A DNA stretch of 64,000 nt, taken from Anodontia alba (taxonomy: Eukaryota > Mollusca > Bivalvia > Lucinida > Lucinidae). Made by a program: the position numbers and the translations under genes. The notes under the pieces were generated by a model. The model was not told where the DNA came from. It saw nothing but the letters and a program-made list of their open reading frames with translations, and made no database searches. This document shows, piece by piece, positions 20,733 to 32,832 of the stretch; within the stretch, counting starts at the first letter, position 1, and the number at the start of each line of letters is the position of its first letter. Location: contig OZ024826.1 in the NCBI GenBank assembly GCA_964016985.1, positions 4,393,552 to 4,457,551 of the forward strand, written 5' to 3'.

Positions 20733-23700
20733 AACAAGAGAGCCATGATGGCCCTGTATCGCTCACCTGAATATCAAACCACTTACAAAACCTGAACTAG
20801 AAATGATCAAGAGAAACATTCTGACCTAGATTCATGATGATTATATTAACAAGACAATGTAACATGCCTAATGGACTTTGAAATATATGTCAAGGTCAAA
20901 TATGGATGACTGCACTCAAGAGGCCATGCTGATGTATGCATGTGCTAAGTATCATTGGCTGTTGGACAAACAGTTACTGAGAAACTGACTTAAATGCAAA
21001 AATAAAGTCATACATGTAAATACAATATCTCACATCATGAGATAAAATCTCACAGAATTTGGCCAATTTGAAAGGCAATTCCCATAAACAATTCAAATCT
21101 CACAGAATTTTCAGACATTTAAAAACAGACTTTATTAAAAAATAAACCTAAATCACACACTGTTGTGGTTTTCACAAGCTTCTGACATGTATAAAAAGAC
21201 TTTAGACTGTACTGAGGGAGCTCAAAAGTGATGTTTAAGAAAATCTCACAAAATTTTGTCAAATCTCCCTTAAAATTTTGCCTTATCTCACAGATTTTAG
21301 TCCACAGCTTATGGCATGTAAGTAAAGTCAGTGGACTGTGAAATATAGGTCAAGGTCAAATATGGATGACTGCATTCAAGAAGCCATGCTAAAATGTATG
21401 CAAGTGCCAATTATCACTGCTGTAGGACCAGCAGTTACTGAGAAAGTCAACTGACTTAAATGGAAAAAACAAGAAAGTCACTGGACAATGAAATATAGAT
21501 CATAAGTGACCCAGTTCCAAACATGACCTGGAAATCAGCAAGACAAACATTTTGTGCAAGATTCATGACAATCACTTCAAAAATGTGAACACTAGAGTGT
21601 TAACAAGGTTTTCCTTTAATTTGGCCTGGTGACCTAGTTTTAACCCCATGTGACAAAGTTTTGAACGACAGAAACAATCATCACGACAAACAATTTGAGC
21701 CAGATTCATGATGACCACTCTAAAAATGTTACCTCTAGAGTGTTAACAAGGTTTTCCCTTGATTTAGTCTGGTGACCTAGTTTTTCACCCCAAGTGATCC
21801 AGTCTGAACATGATCTAGAAATCATCAAGACAAACATTTTGTGCAAGATTCATGATGATCACTTCAAAAAGGTGACCTCTGAAGTGTTAAAGTGTTTTCC
21901 TTTGACTTAACCCTGTCACCTAGTTTTTTACCTCAATGACCCAATTTCGAAGTCGACCTAGAAATCATCAAAAAAAACATGATAATTACTTCAAAAATGA
22001 GACCTCTAAAGTGTTAACAAGTTTTCTCTTTTATTTGGCCCAGTGACCTAGTTTTTGACCTCAAGTGACCCAGTTTTTAACCTGACCTAGAAATCATCAA
22101 GGCAAACATTTTGAGCAAGACTCATGATGATTATCTAAATAAGATATCAAAAAGGCAAACGTTCTGGTAAAGTTTCATAAAGATTAAAGAAAAACTGTGG
22201 CCTCCAGAGGGTAAAAAAGGTTTTAAAGAAATCTGACCTAGTGAGCTAGTTCTTGACCCAACATAACCCATATTCCAACTTGACCAAGATATCATGAAGG
22301 CAAACATTTTGGTAAAGTTCTTTAAAGATTAAAGCAAAACTTTGGCCTCTAGCTGGTGAATAAGTTTTTGAAGAAATTTGACACAATGACCTAGTTTTTG
22401 ACATGACATGACCCATATTCAAACTTGACCCAGATATCATCAAGTTAAACATTTTATGTTAAAGTAAAAACATTTTATGGTAATTTCATCTGTGAAGAAA
22501 AACTGTGGCCTCAAGAAGGTGAACAAGGTTTTAAAGTGTATGTGTCCAAAGTAAACAGATGTCTCTGCCCTATGGCCTTTGCCCATATGGCTGTTTCCTT
22601 TGGACCCACCCCTAGCATAATCCAGTTTCCAAACCCTGGTCTCTATATAAACTATTTCATCTGTGCTCATTATACCCAATTTCTGACTTTCTAGGGCAAG
22701 TATCGGTACCAGACATGATTCTATTGCCATTTTGCATGAATTCAATATGATCTGTTATACATTCTAACCCCTGGCCCTACCCTGAGGGGCAACTACCATG
22801 AAGTCTAAGGTCTTGGTCTGGGTAAATATCGTACCAAATTTCAACTTTGCGGCATAAAAGGTATCAAAATTATGAGCAACTTGGACATAAATATGCAGGT
22901 AAACTTGCATGTAAACTTGAACATAAACTGTAACATTTGTTAGATTCTCGTTACAAATGTGACATACACACGTACCGATGACGCACATACCGATGTAACA
23001 TCACGCCGAAACACTATATGCCCCACTGACCTGCCTTTGTCAGGCGGGGCCATAACAAATTCAACCTAGTGACCTAGTTTTTGATCCAAAATGACCTAAA
23101 TTCCAAGATATCATCAAGACAAACATTCTGGTAAAAGATTATCAAGTTTGAAGCAAAACTTAGGCTTCTAGAGGGTGAACAAGCTTTTAAACAAATCTGA
23201 CCTAGTGACCTACTTTTTAACCCAACATGGCCTATATTCAAACCTGACCAAGATATCATCAAAACAAACTTTCTAGTAAAGTTCCATGAAGATTAAAGGT
23301 GAACTGTGGCCTTAAAGCCAAACTGTCGCCTCTAAAGGGTGAACAAGGTTTTTAAAGAAATTTGACCTAGTAACCTAGTTTTTGACCCAACATGACCCAT
23401 GTTCAAACTTGACCGAGATATCAACAAGAGAAACATTCTGGTAAAACTTTATAAAGATTGAAGCAAAACTGTGGCTTCTAGAGAGTGAACAAGGTTTTAA
23501 ACAAATCTCACTTAGTGACCTTACTTTTTGATCCAACATGACCCATATTCGAATTTGACTAAGATATTATTAAGACAAACATTCTGGTGTAGTTTCATGA
23601 AGATTGAAGCAAAACTGTGGCCTCTAGAGGGTGAACAAAGTTTTAAAGAAATCTGACCTAGTGACCTAGTTTTTGACCCAACATGAATCATATTCAAACT

Positions 23701-24018
23701 GGACCCAGACACCATACAGACAAACATTCTGGTAAAGTTTCATGAAGATTGAAGCAAAACTGTGGCCTCCAGAGGGTGAACAAAAGGTTTTCAATAAATT
23801 TGACCTAGTGACCTAGTTTTTGACCTGACATGACCCATATTCGAACTTCACAGAGATACCATCATGTCAAACATTCTGTTTCATGAAGATTAAAAAAAAC
23901 TGTAGATTCTAGAGGATGAACAACATAAATATTGACGACGAAACACGACACACATGCGACGGACACAGGGTGATCACAATTGCTCACCTTGAGCACCTCA
24001 TGCTCAGTAGAGCTAAAA
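20733..24018 (+). mobile_element. 3.3-kb non-coding element with ~145-bp internal tandem units
   Basis: Starts AACAAGAGAGCCATGATGGC and ends with a potential hairpin near the 3' end (TGAGCACCTCATGCTCA) followed by GAGCTAAAAA. From about 21480 the interior is a series of diverged units with CTAGTGACCTAGTTTTTGAC, AACATGACCCATATTC, ACATTCTGGTAAAGTTTCAT and GTGGCCTCTAGAGGGTGAAC, spaced about 145 bp. It has no ORF of note. The defined ends, 3' hairpin and tandem core recall Helitron-like non-autonomous elements of bivalves, but TC/CTRR ends are not clear. Confidence 0.6.
22538..23055. repeat. Insertion inside the 3.3-kb tandem element
   Basis: The ~145-bp unit pattern is interrupted here by unrelated sequence, from TATGTGTCCAAAGTAAACAG to GGCGGGGCCATAACAAAT, after which units resume. 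It contains short GTAAACTTGCATGTAAACTT repeats. Its identity is unknown. Confidence 0.45.
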
Positions 24019-24210
24019 ATAAGAGCTGTCGCAGGACAGCAACGTTCACCTGAATCACACTTTGCCTCTAAAAACTATAACCAAAAACTTTAACATAAAT
24101 CTTTTGTCCATGACCTTGGCCTCAAGGTCACTCATGTGGGTTGAGATGCCGGTACAGCAAAGAACTTCAGACCAGTATGTAACATCAAGGCGTGTATGAA
24201 CTACAGTGCA
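24019..24210 (+). repeat. 5' part of a second AAGAGCTGTC-type element
   Basis: ATAAGAGCTGTCGCAGGACAGC followed by AACGTTCACCTG has the same organisation as the left end of the preceding element (AAGAG, short palindrome, CACCTG). It continues with GGCCTCAAGGTCA. It is truncated. Confidence 0.45.
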
Positions 24211-24604
24211 ACCTCTCTACAGCAGCCAGCCTTGAGAAGACACAAAACTGACTGTTTTAGGGGTGGATGTGACTGTTGTGAGAGATTGTATACATTAAAA
24301 TTCCGCTTTTACAACCACTTGAAATAAAGACCATGTCACTATTAAGACCAGCTTTTGTCAGTTCCATGTGTTTTCCAAAGTTTCTGACAAAATGGCATAT
24401 GCAAACGGTGTAGACCCATATCAGACTGCAGTCTGATCAGGGTCTACCACTCAGTATTTTAAGAAACAGAAGCATATAAAAGCAAAAGTTTGGCCACAAA
24501 GCACGAAATAAGGTGTTAAAAATTTTAGGACATTTACTATATTCTATGTTCAATATTAGGACCATCCTCTAATAAGACCACTTTTAGACAGTCCCAGAAA
24601 TGGT
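24209..24604 (+). repeat. Pogo-like MITE fragment carrying a B element
   Basis: TACAGTGCAACCTCTCTACA is a pogo/Tigger-like end. Sequence with ATTAAGACCAGCTTTTGTCA resumes after a B foldback (about 24364-24540) as CTAATAAGACCACTTTTAGA. It is cut by the A element at 24605. Confidence 0.45.
24364..24540 (+). mobile_element. Family B foldback, copy 3
   Basis: GACAAAATGGCATATGCAAA to AAATTTTAGGACATTTAC. The left end is lost. Confidence 0.65.
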
Positions 24605-24819
24605 CTTAGCCATTGTCCTGCTGAACCAGGATATACCTTGCCTTTGCAAACAATGTAAATCCAGATCAGTTGGCTTCTGAAGAAGCCAACTGATCTGGAT
24701 CTGCACTGTTTGCCATTAAGTATGTGAATCTATATCAACAACCTTGATCAAGTAATCTGATTGGCTGAAAATTAGAAATGGGTGTGGCTTCTTAATTTAT
24801 TCAGCAGGACAAGGGTTAT
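24605..24819 (+). mobile_element. Family A TTAA MITE, copy 12
   Basis: TTAGCCATTGTCCTGCTGAA to CAGCAGGACAAGGGTTAT. It interrupts a pogo-like fragment. Confidence 0.8.
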
Positions 24820-24896
24820 TTAATAGCAGAATTTTGCTGTATATACATGTAGTGAAAGAGCACTTTGGGAAATCAGAAAAGTGGCTGTAGTAGCGA

Positions 24897-25085
24897 AGTA
24901 ACAGATAGGACGCTTTTTTCATCCAAAAAATGCTGATATCTTTCTTATTTCTCCATGAAAACATATGTTGTGGGTACTCATTAGAAGCGCCTCCATGGGG
25001 CACTTCTAATGAGTACCCACAACATATGTTTTCATGGACTAATAAGAAAAATATTAAGTGGAAACCCCCTCTTATCTGTAGCAAT
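24897..25085 (+). mobile_element. Family D foldback, copy 4
   Basis: AACAGATAGGACGCTTTTTT to CTCTTATCTGTAGCAATG, with near-perfect arms. Confidence 0.8.
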
Positions 25086-25139
25086 GAGTAGGCTATTCAG
25101 TGTTGTTGAGAGGTGACCATTCATGGTTCCACTGTTATT

Positions 25140-25255
25140 GACTTACTGTGTTGGGGTTTAACGTCAACCCTTGTAGGTCATTTTGTGTCATCTTCCAGGG
25201 CCGACACCAAAAGCTGTGGTGCCTGCTAAAGCTCTTCCTGTACTTTTGTACAGGT
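25140..25255 (-). repeat. Possible SINE family S-related fragment
   Basis: GTTGGGGTTTAACGTCAACC and the following GGTCATTTTGTGTCAT resemble the GTTGAGGTTTTACGGCCCAG tail region of the family S SINE. The match is weak. Confidence 0.3.
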
Positions 25256-25754
25256 GAACTAAAAAGAAAATGAAATTTGGACTTGATACTACTCCAAATT
25301 CTTTTCATAAAGAGATCTACAATCTGTTATACATTAGGTCTTTTTTTTTTCTCTGTTAATTCTTTTACATTTATATAAGCATACCAAACATTTCAAGATA
25401 AATGATTGTCTTACAATTTCATTTTTGGCAATGACATTTCAACCTGAGAAAATAGCACATTTTAGTAACTTCATTCAATTTTGACATATAATATGGTTAT
25501 TATATATAAATATCTACAGAGTTCCTAGATTTTTTTTTCTTGAAAATAAACATTTGATTAATTTTGTTTTCTTATTTCTCCAAGAAACCATAACAATGTT
25601 CTGTTACACGGTTAAACTCTCAGCAAAACAGTTCCTTGGAAATTCAAGAAAATATGCCTTGAAAGGGAAATAAAACTTCATCCTGGGGTTGCATATCTAG
25701 TACCCTGGCATATCAGCTGAAAGATATTTCAGATAACTCTATTCTTAAGAATTA

Positions 25755-25952
25755 ACTTTCAGATTACCCTTTCAGTCTGACAGACCAAAAGATACCCATG
25801 CAATTAGTGTAGAGACATCTCATCTGGATCTATACTGTTTGCCATCCTGTTTTTTGATCTTTAGACTGAAATCCCACTCTTTGCATCAGTGGACATGTCC
25901 AAATTTAAGGATGGAAGATTCAACTGCAGAAACTCAGGGATGAAAGGGTTAA
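25755..25952 (+). mobile_element. Family O MITE, copy 4
   Basis: CATCTCATCTGGATCTATAC centre and CAGAAACTCAGGGATGAAAG before GGGTTAA match family O. Confidence 0.55.
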
Positions 25953-26225
25953 AAGTTTTCTAATTGTTCTCCTTATAATTCTCTTAATCACTTTATGGTT
26001 ACCCATAGCTAGCTCCAAACAAGGTAATAATTGACTGATTTACATTTCAGATAATCTTTCTTTAATTAATCTTACTTTTGAACTGAAACATATTTCGTTG
26101 CCTTTGAATGAAATTGCAACACCAAGAGTATTCCACTGAGTATATACCCACAAGATATGTGTTGATGCAAACAGACAAATTATCTTCTGAACATTCCCTT
26201 TATCTGGAACTTTGATTGCCATAAT

Positions 26226-26424
26226 AACCTAAGTATTCGAACAGACAGGCCTGAGCAAACAGTGCAGACCCAGATCAGATGCCACAGAATGCGGCTCTGA
26301 ACTAGGTCTACACTGTTTGCCGTACACACAATAATATTTTAGACACATCAAAGGGTAGTAGAATGAACTATTTAAAAATTTTAGGACAACTATGGTAAAT
26401 AGATAATACTTAAATACTTAAGGT
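26226..26424 (+). mobile_element. Family C foldback, copy 5
   Basis: ACCTAAGTATTCGAACAGAC to ACTTAAATACTTAAGGT. Confidence 0.75.
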
Positions 26425-26857
26425 AATACTTACATAGATAAGGTGTCTGGAGGGGTGGGGGGGGGGGAATACTTAAGGTAAAAATATGGTACATATACAT
26501 AAAATATGTCCAGAATTTTAAAAGGCCACTTAAATCTATGTTAAAGAATTTTGATGATCATTTCAAACTGACAGACTTAATTATGATTTCCACACATTAA
26601 GTAAAGTAAATCAAAGAATACAATATTAAAGTACCATCAGAAAAAGAAGTATGCTATTTACATAAAGGTGAAAACATAAAGACCTGGCTTTAATTAAACC
26701 ACAACATGCTTCTAAGTATTTTAAAATATCTTTCCATGAAAACAAGGCTTGCCATTTCTGTTAAAGCATTACATACCAGTCACTTCAGATAAGATGTGTA
26801 CTAGATATGCTGTTTTTTCATCCAAAATTACAATCTGCTATGATTAACATTTGCAGT

Positions 26858-27101
26858 TTAACCCTTAAAGCACCAATCACAACAATTGTCCTCTGCTTTG
26901 TCATCTGCTTGTGATTTTAAAAGTCATTTTTGCAAACAGTGTGGACCCAGATCAGACTGCTCCTCTAGGAGCAGTCTGATCTGGGTCCACACTGTTTGCC
27001 GGTATGCAAAAATAGGTTTGAAAAGTTTGCAAGAATATTCAGCAAACGACATAAACAGACGACATTTTCAGACGCAGTTTTTCTTGGCGTTTAAGGGTTA
27101 A
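26858..27101 (-). mobile_element. Family F TTAA MITE, copy 2
   Basis: TTAA-flanked, with a long central palindrome reading GATCAGACTGCTCCTCTAGG and its complement. Confidence 0.85.
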
Positions 27102-27234
27102 CCTTCAGTATCCTGCAAACTATGGTAAATGCAGGGCTGTAGAAATACCATGCCCGACTTGCCCAGCTTGCCTGGCATTTTCCAGAGGACAAGAAATTTC
27201 AATTTACTTGTCCTAGAACAAGGACTTCATAACT

Positions 27235-27435
27235 CTAGCTAAGAAGAATATCCAGATTATGAGATACATATTTTTCTTATTTCTCAAAGAAAACATATGT
27301 TGTGGGTATTCATTAGAAGTGCCTCACAGAGTCACTTCTAATGAATACCCACAACATATGTTTCCTTTAGAGGCACTTCTAATGAATACCCACAACATAT
27401 GTTTCCTTTGAGAAATAAGAAAAATGTTAATCTTT
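27235..27435 (+). mobile_element. Family D foldback, copy 5, with duplicated arm
   Basis: Three copies of the ATTAGAAGTGCCTC or CACTTCTAATGAATACCCAC arm occur instead of two, so the right arm is tandemly duplicated (27330-27410). Confidence 0.75.
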
Positions 27436-27780
27436 GGACAAGTAAATCTTGGTTGGACAAGTGGATTTTGACCGTTTACTTGTCCGTGGACAAGTATTAA
27501 AATTTGAGAATTCCACAACCCTGGTAAACGTCCTTACACTTTACTCCATTTGTTTAATTCTTAAAATATTTAATAGAATGGAGCAGTCTGTTCTGTGTCT
27601 GCTGATCTTAAATGTACCATTTTGTCAGCCACTTTATTGATGCATGAAATTTTTAGGACATTTATCGTAATGCAAATTTTGCCACAAGAAATTTTCAGAG
27701 TTTATTTAAAACATGAAACTTAAATAATACAAAAATGTATATTGTTTCCCCTTATGTATCCTGCCTAAGATGTCAGGGTT

Positions 27781-27875
27781 AGTTTGTTTTTTGGTTGTCT
27801 TTCTTTTAATTTTACAGCCCAGTCAACACAATTAAGGTCATATCGAGCCAGGTCAGGGTAGGTCGGCAGGAGACT
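27781..27875 (-). repeat. SINE family S tail fragment
   Basis: TTTTACAGCCCAGTCAACAC followed by a GGTCATATCGAGCC motif matches the tail-proximal part of the family S SINE. Confidence 0.5.
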
Positions 27876-27906
27876 GTTATCTTTCAAGATGGCCAAGATG
27901 ATGATT

Positions 27907-28127
27907 TTAACCCATTTTAGACTGCGAATAAACTCCCTTACACTACATATTGGAAGAGTCGAAATTTTCAATTTTAGGTATGTCAGGCTATGTGATATTG
28001 ATATTCATAAAGAAAAATGGTTTAGAAACTATTTGCAAACAGTGGAGACCCTGATCAGCTGCTGCATTCTGGGCCTGCACTGCTTGCCAATTACCCTTTT
28101 GGGGGTCTCCAGACTAAATCAGGTTAA
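27907..28127 (+). mobile_element. Family N TTAA MITE, copy 2
   Basis: TTAACCCATTTTAGACTGCG to CCAGACTAAATCAGGTTAA, with a GCAAACAGTGGAGACCCTGA centre. Confidence 0.8.
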
Positions 28128-28250
28128 TACTTTGCATGCTGAGAAAAATTTCAGCAGGTAATAGCTTGAAATATTTTTCCCAGAAATGGGTTTGATATTT
28201 CATGCAAACTGTTTCCTCAGGAGACAATATGCACAAGATGTCAATCCTTT
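28128..28250 (+). repeat. Family E fragment
   Basis: CTTTGCATGCTGAGAAAAAT, GATATTTCATGCAAACTGTT and CTCAGGAGACAATATGCA. Confidence 0.5.
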
Positions 28251-28479
28251 TTAGTTCATGTTGCATTACAGTTATAAGCCACACACTAACTATAGCTATT
28301 TAGTTCTGCAGACAATTTGTTGGGGGTCTGCTGTGGAACAGACTTGTCAAATAATTTCAAAATCCTTTCATACATTACCGGTATAATTAAGCGACACACA
28401 CCCTACTGTCCATCATATGACAATTCTTGAAACACGACAGTGATAATATGAGTTAACCCAAAAGTCAATACTTAAGCTT

Positions 28480-28665
28480 AGCCCTGCCACTAAGGCCAGT
28501 AACTGTCAACTGTCCTTCTTGAATCAGCGGAAGGGGATAATAACCATAGAAATGATTTACGATCCATGGAAGTTAAGCGGCCGAGCTGGCATTCAAACTT
28601 GCAACCACTTGATCTGCAGTCAGACACACAACAGACTGCATGTGCTATGGAGCCCAGCATAGGTT
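28480..28665 (-). mobile_element. Diverged family S-like SINE
   Basis: Shares the CTTCTTGAATCAGCGGAAGG body motif and has a decayed tRNA-like head (GGTTGCAAGTTTGAATGCC on the minus strand). No target duplication was recognised. Confidence 0.5.
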
Positions 28666-28956
28666 TAAAGCTGTCTCTCATACTTAGATGGTATTGTGCT
28701 GGCCTGTTGTTTAGAGCCCTTGGTTTGATCCCAAGTCATGGTGGTTTGGAATTCATGCAAATAACAACAATATATATATATACATGTATATACATGTATA
28801 TATATGAGAATACTTCAAAAACAGACAGACGACTACAGATAGACAGACAGTTGACCTGCATCATATTACCTTGAACTAAACATGTTGGGTATTTAAACTT
28901 TTCAACAACTTTTAAACATATAAGGTTTCAAGTAAGTATAATTTAAAAAGGAGTAG

Positions 28957-29169
28957 TTAACCCTTGTCCTGCTGAACCCGGATATACCTGTCTTTACAAA
29001 CAGTGTAGATCCAGATCAGTTGGCTTCTGAAGAAGCCAACTGATCTGGATCTGCACTGTTTGCCATTCAGTATGTGAATTTATAGCAACAATCTAGATCA
29101 AGTTAATCTGATTGGCTGAAAATTAGAAGTGGGTGTGGCATCTTAATTTATTCAGCAGGACAAGGGTAA
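28957..29169 (+). mobile_element. Family A TTAA MITE, copy 13
   Basis: TTAACCCTTGTCCTGCTGAA to CAGCAGGACAAGGGTAA with the usual centre. Confidence 0.85.
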
Positions 29170-29385
29170 ATCTTTCGCAATCTCTGAACAATTCAACAGA
29201 TGACAAACTGATGATTTTTTTTTTTTTTTTTTTTTCCCCACTAGATAGGATTTGATATTTTATGCATATTGTCCCCTTCGCAGGAGACAATTTGCATGAA
29301 ACATCAAATCCTAGGTTCTGGGAAAATAAGATAAATATTTCAAAGTGCCATCTGCTGTAGTTTAACCCAGCATGCTAAGTGTTAA
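29170..29385 (+). mobile_element. Family E foldback, copy 3
   Basis: ATTCAACAGATGACAAACTG to CATCTGCTGTAGTTTAACCC, ending GTTAA. The centre is GCAGGAGACAATTTGCATGA. A T20 run lies in the left arm. Confidence 0.7.
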
Positions 29386-29594
29386 CCCTTGTCCTGCTGA
29401 ATAAATTAAGATGCCACGCCCACTTCTAACTTTCAGCCAATCAGACTACTTGATCCAGATTGTTGCTATAAATTCACAAACTTAATGGCAAACAGTGCAG
29501 ATCCAGATCAGTTGGCTTCTTAGAAGCCAACTGATCTGGATCTACACTGTTTGCAAATTCAGAGTATATCCGGGTTCAGCAGGACAAGGGTTAA
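29382..29594 (-). mobile_element. Family A TTAA MITE, copy 14
   Basis: Complete, with TTAA on both sides. It shares its left TTAA with the end of an E element. Confidence 0.85.
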
Positions 29595-29771
29595 AAGGTG
29601 TAGTTAAGTGCAGAATTCCTTCCATAACATATTATTGGGTTACACTGTCTATTCATATTGGATGGGTAAAGATTTTTACCTCCTACTTTGATCAATCTAT
29701 AACACACAGACATAAAAAAATTTAATAATTGAACAAACATATTGTTGCAACTTTTTCCTCTTTCATACCTC

Positions 29772-29856
29772 AAGATAAGGTACTTTTCCACCAAAAAGTA
29801 TCTATATTTTTCTTATTTCTCCATGAAAACATATGTTGTACTCATTAAAAGTGCCT
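29772..29856 (+). repeat. Family D, left half only
   Basis: AGATAAGGTACTTTTCCACC to CTCATTAAAAGTGCCTCT, cut by a B element. Confidence 0.65.
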
Positions 29857-30050
29857 CTCTATAATTTTGTACACCAAAGTTGCTAACAAAATGGCATATG
29901 CAAACAGTTCAAACCCAGATCCTAAAGGAGCAGTCTGATCAGGGTCTACACTGTTTGCCATTCCATTAAGTGTTTTAAGAAACAACTGCATAAAAAGCAA
30001 AATTTAGGCCAAAACAGTATATGAATTCAAAATTTTAGGACATTTACCAT
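29857..30050 (+). mobile_element. Family B foldback, copy 4
   Basis: ATAATTTTGTACACCAAAGT to AAATTTTAGGACATTTACC. It cuts a D element on its left. Confidence 0.7.
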
Positions 30051-30320
30051 AACTAGGGACTGCCTGTATGGATTTAATAGATTGACCTTGAGGCCAATGT
30101 CATGGACTTGGTAATTTTTAGTATGCAAGACAAGTACAATTTCGGTGATCTACTCTGTCCTGCAATAGGTCTTATTGTTGTTGTTTGTTGTTGTTGTTGT
30201 TTTTTAGTATCCACAGCTCTACATAGGAATGGTACATAGGAATGGTATGATATTATTTTTTTCTTATTTCGTGGAAGGAAAACATACTTTTGGTAGTCAT
30301 TAGAAACATCTCATCATATG

Positions 30321-30534
30321 TCAACCCAAGTCCTGCTGAACCAGAATATGCCCTATCTTTGCAAACAGTTAAAGATCCAGATCAGTTGGCTTCTGAAGAA
30401 ACCAACTGATCTGGCTCTGCAATGCTTGCCATTCAATATTTGAATTTGTATCAACAACCTGGATCAAGTTATCTGACTGCCTGAAAATTTAGGTGGGCAT
30501 AGTAGCCCAATTCATTCAGCATGACAAGGGTTAA
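30321..30534 (+). mobile_element. Family A TTAA MITE, copy 15
   Basis: TCAACCCAAGTCCTGCTGAA to CAGCATGACAAGGGTTAA. Diverged. Confidence 0.75.
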
Positions 30535-30547
30535 AATAGAAAAATCA

Positions 30548-30744
30548 GGGCCCAGTTGTTCAAAGCGGCGTTGGCTTAATGAGCTCGTTAAGGGTCATTT
30601 CGTTAACGTTAACTGTTTTAGCGGATTCAATACACAATATTTTGATATTTTCATTAAAAAATTTCAGCATATTTGCGTATCACTCGATGTAAATTTTAAC
30701 AAATCGTTAACTAACGACATTGTTAGTTTTGAACAACTGGGCCC
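30548..30744 (+). mobile_element. Family H foldback, copy 2
   Basis: Same ends as copy 1, with the central hairpin deleted. Confidence 0.85.
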
Positions 30745-30851
30745 AGATAAATATCACATTTTTTTGGCTGACAATACCATCCTCTTATATGGAGACCATT
30801 CCCATGATATGGAAAACCCTACTTTCTGAGAAAAAAAAATTCAATTTTTGA

Positions 30852-31290
30852 GCAATAGCTACAGATAAATCACTTTTGTTGTTTTTTTTTACCCCAAAAA
30901 ATGCAATTTTTCTTATTTTTCCAAGAAATCATACCTTGTGGTTATCCATTTGAAATGCCTCACAGAAGCACTGCTAATGCGTACCTACAGAATGTTTTCT
31001 TGGAGAAATAAGAAAAAACATCAGGGCCCAGTTGTTCAAAACTAATGACGTCATTAGTTAACGTACCTTTAAAACTTTGATAATTAAATATGGCATATGT
31101 GCTAATATTTTTGCTGAAAAATGTGAGAAGCTTTTGCGTTTTCAAAAGGTACTCACATTTTTTCAGCAAAAATACCTGTGAATTAGATATTATACTTACT
31201 AGAACAGTTAGCAGTTTGACCACTAACGAGTTTATTAAGCTAACGATACTTTGAACAACTGGGCCCTGGATACTCCACTTATCTGGAGCT
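30852..31290 (+). mobile_element. Family D foldback, copy 6, split by H
   Basis: CTACAGATAAATCACTTTTG at the left. After the H insertion (31024-31266) it ends TACTCCACTTATCTGGAGCT. Confidence 0.65.
31024..31266 (-). mobile_element. Family H foldback, copy 3
   Basis: Reverse orientation, inserted in a D element. The central hairpin is present. Confidence 0.85.
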
Positions 31291-31484
31291 TTGGTGTGCT
31301 GATTTTTTTTTTTACTCAATACCGGCATGCAAAGATGTAACTTCATCACCATGGTCATTTTTTTTTTTTTTTTTTTTCTCAAAATAAAAATCACTTCCTA
31401 TATGATTTGGGAAATGGCATGTATGCATGAAACAAACTAACTTTACTTCTTTCAACCCAACCACTGCTGAAGCAGATGATACTT

Positions 31485-31540
31485 TATATATATACATGTA
31501 TATATATATATAAATATATAATTATATATATATATATATT
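31485..31540 (+). repeat. (TA)n microsatellite
   Basis: TA repeats with ACATG and AA interruptions. Confidence 0.9.
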
Positions 31541-31547
31541 TTAGAGT

Positions 31548-31650
31548 AAAGAAGACTTGACAGATGATTCACATGAAAAGTCAAGTCTTATTTTCTCTGA
31601 AAATAAAAGAAAAATTCAGAATATCATCTGCTGCAAATTTGGCTGGCACT
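31548..31650 (+). repeat. Family E fragment
   Basis: GACTTGACAGATGATTCACA to ATATCATCTGCTGCAAATTT. Confidence 0.5.
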
Positions 31651-31879
31651 GCACAGGTCAAAACTAGACTCAGATGATCTTGGCTACCCTGCCAAATGAA
31701 TATTACGTATCAGAATTTCACACCTTCTGTTTTTGATTTTTTTTAATCTGCCATTTTCCAGCCGGTACATCTGAGCTTTCACCTTGTCACTCCTACTACA
31801 AATTTATTCAAAAAGCTCTGTAGATAGCAGTACAAAAGATCTATATCTTATACATCTGCACAGTAATCGAAAAATCACA

Positions 31880-32062
31880 ACTCCAGATAAGATGCTTTCT
31901 TCAAATAAAATATCCTTTCTTATTTCTCCACAAAAATTATGTTGTGGGTACTTATATGCTGATCAAGATGCTTATAATGATTACCTACAACGTCAAATGC
32001 TTTTGAACACGAAGAAATAAGGAGAATATTCATATTGGGATACCCTTCTAATCTAGACCTAC
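31880..32062 (+). mobile_element. Family D foldback, copy 7
   Basis: CTCCAGATAAGATGCTTTCT to ATACCCTTCTAATCTAGACC. The centre has been replaced by a shorter, less symmetric stretch. Confidence 0.6.
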
Positions 32063-32070
32063 TGTAATAA

Positions 32071-32267
32071 TCCTAAGTATCGAGAAACCATAGGTCCTTC
32101 CCATACTCCTAAAATTTGAAAAAGTATATTTTACTACCTCTTGATGTGTCTAAGATACTGCTGGATGATTGGCAAACAGTGTAGATCCTGATCAGATGCT
32201 GATTTCTGCAGCGTCTGATCTGGGTCTACACTGTTTGCTCAGGCCTGTCTGTCCCAATATTTAAGGT
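32071..32267 (-). mobile_element. Family C foldback, copy 6
   Basis: CCTAAGTATCGAGAAACCAT to CAGGCCTGTCTGTCCCAATA, with a CAGATGCTGATTTCTGCAGC centre. Confidence 0.75.
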
Positions 32268-32587
32268 TATTACAATATGTAAAATGCATGATATATGCAT
32301 TTCTTAGTGAAACCTTGACAAGTTCCATTCATCTGTGGAATTTGTGAATGAAATTCACCAAATTAATTCATTGCTGAAAAGGCAATTTCTTAATCATAGA
32401 CCAAGTAATTTAATATGTGGCATGTAAAATTTTCCGACATACAAAATCTCACATGATCATCTTCCAGCATAATTCTAGATTAAACCGTGCTTTTTCATTT
32501 TCATGAATAAATAGAGGACCATGTACTTTTTGATTGAAACAACATAATTATATTCATACAATAGACTGCTCTGATCAAAAGATTTAC

Positions 32588-32812
32588 AGTAAATGTTCTA
32601 AAATTTTGGACACATAACTGCATACTGTTTTGGTCTGAATATTGCTTTTTTTGCAGTTGTTTCTTAGAATACTTAGTGGAATAGCAAATAGCATAGACCC
32701 TGATCACACTGCTCCTGTAAGAGCAGTCTGATCTGGGTCTATACAGTTACTATTTGCCTACCCCATGTTTGTTTCAAACTTTGTTGTATGATAGTTTCGA
32801 ACTTTTACCATA
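32588..32812 (+). mobile_element. Family B foldback, copy 5
   Basis: AGTAAATGTTCTAAAATTTT at the left, then GCATAGACCCTGATCACACT with its complement at the centre. Confidence 0.65.
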
Positions 32813-32832
32813 ACTGACTATTGTTCTTACCT

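Noticed and set aside
22246..23727. Several similar minus-strand frames (MxxMxSGSSLNMxHVxSKTRSL type).
   Set aside because: They are translations of the ~145-bp tandem units, repeated with the unit and broken by stops; no start or splice context.
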